This document shows, one piece after another, positions 6,761 through 6,952 of a stretch of DNA of 6,952 nt. The notes beneath the pieces were generated by a model that worked only from the letters and a program-made list of their open reading frames with translations, was not told where the DNA came from and ran no database searches. The translations under genes were made by a program, and so were the position numbers. This stretch comes from a bacterium. Lineage in GTDB: Bacteria; Chloroflexota; Dormibacteria; UBA8260; Bog-877. Positions within the stretch are counted from its first letter, which is position 1; the number at the start of each line of letters is the position of its first letter. The stretch lies in the NCBI GenBank assembly GCA_021817185.1, contig JAKAVU010000147.1, positions 1 through 6,952 on the forward strand. Reading direction: 5' to 3'.

Positions 6761-6952
6761 CTACGACGCCTTGACGCCGGGCCGGTACTTGGGTATCCGC
6801 ACGCTGACCGAGGTCCCCGAGCCCGGCGCGGACTCGATCTCCAGACCGTGGGCGGGACCAAAGATCTGGTTGAGACGGCGGTTGATGTTGGCGAGCGCGC
6901 CGGGGTGATCGCCGAGGTCGAGCGGAGTCGCGAACCCATCCCCGTTGTCCCG
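6761..6952 (-). CDS. LytS-type sensor histidine kinase, C-terminal fragment
   Basis: Only the last 63 residues are in the window; the frame is open at the right edge and ends at TAG (6761-6763). The visible part is the end of a HATPase_c ATP-binding domain: RDNGDG at residues 1-6 (the G1 box DxGxG), ALANINRRLNQIFG at about 20-33, then GLEIESAPGSGTSVSVRIP (G3-type GT) and a KYRPGVKAS tail. The NIxxRL...FG pattern is the signature of LytS/YpdA-like (HisKA_7TM or His_kinase) kinases rather than classic HisKA enzymes. The usual GIGL preceding NI is DHPGAL here. The sensor and dimerisation domains are outside the window, so the ligand cannot be judged. Two bases separate it from the LytTR regulator, so they form one two-component system, co-transcribed with the DUF485 and symporter genes. 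Confidence 0.88.
   Translation of the reverse strand, partial: RDNGDGFATPLDLGDHPGALANINRRLNQIFGPAHGLEIESAPGSGTSVSVRIPKYRPGVKAS

Noticed and set aside
5907..6908. Plus-strand open frame of 333 codons opposite the LytTR regulator
   Set aside because: It lies antisense to a regulator with all receiver and LytTR motifs intact; no independent family signal.
1..6952. tRNA, rRNA, CRISPR array, insertion sequence or attachment site
   Set aside because: No cloverleaf, spaced direct repeats, transposase motif or flanking inverted repeats were seen; coding density is nearly complete and the longest non-coding gap is 141 bases.

Overview
The window is a gene-dense, very GC-rich bacterial segment with no RNA genes, mobile elements or CRISPR. 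Three things point to an actinobacterial-type genome: the base composition, the frequent GTG/TTG starts, and the C-terminus of the sensor kinase (a GTSVSVRIPKYRPGV-like ending that I associate with actinobacterial LytS-type kinases). A related GC-rich phylum is possible, and the phylum call is inference.

Layout. (1) Bases 1-987 (+) hold the C-terminal half of a YyaL/DUF255-type thioredoxin-domain protein cut by the left edge. A YdfG-like short-chain dehydrogenase follows closely (1005-1748, +). (2) Converging on it is a two-domain rhodanese/3-mercaptopyruvate-type sulfurtransferase (1764-2594, -). (3) A 141-base divergent gap separates the sulfurtransferase from a D-isomer-specific 2-hydroxyacid dehydrogenase (2736-3732, +). 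That gene is broken by a +1 frameshift in a run of nine G. (4) Converging on it is a tight minus-strand operon, read from the right edge: the last 63 residues of a LytS-type histidine kinase (6761-6952), a LytTR response regulator (6009-6758), a small DUF485 membrane protein (5651-6007), and a large ActP-family sodium:solute symporter (3749-5641).

How the genes work together. The four-gene minus-strand operon is the clearest functional unit: a two-component system fused transcriptionally to a DUF485/ActP-type transporter pair, with gaps of 1 to 9 bases. The likely job is sensing and importing a small carboxylate such as acetate or pyruvate; the substrate is inferred from the family only. The plus-strand genes are housekeeping-like oxidoreductases with no clear pathway link to it. 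Both convergent junctions are very short (15 and 16 bases) and hold GC-rich inverted repeats without T-tracts.

Most notable points: the frameshift in the poly-G run, an insertion of about 100 residues in the symporter, the same-frame arrangement of the DUF485 and symporter genes separated by one TGA, and a 25-codon upstream ORF with a strong ribosome-binding site ending in an ATGA overlap with the dehydrogenase start. I see no clearly new defence or mobile system here.
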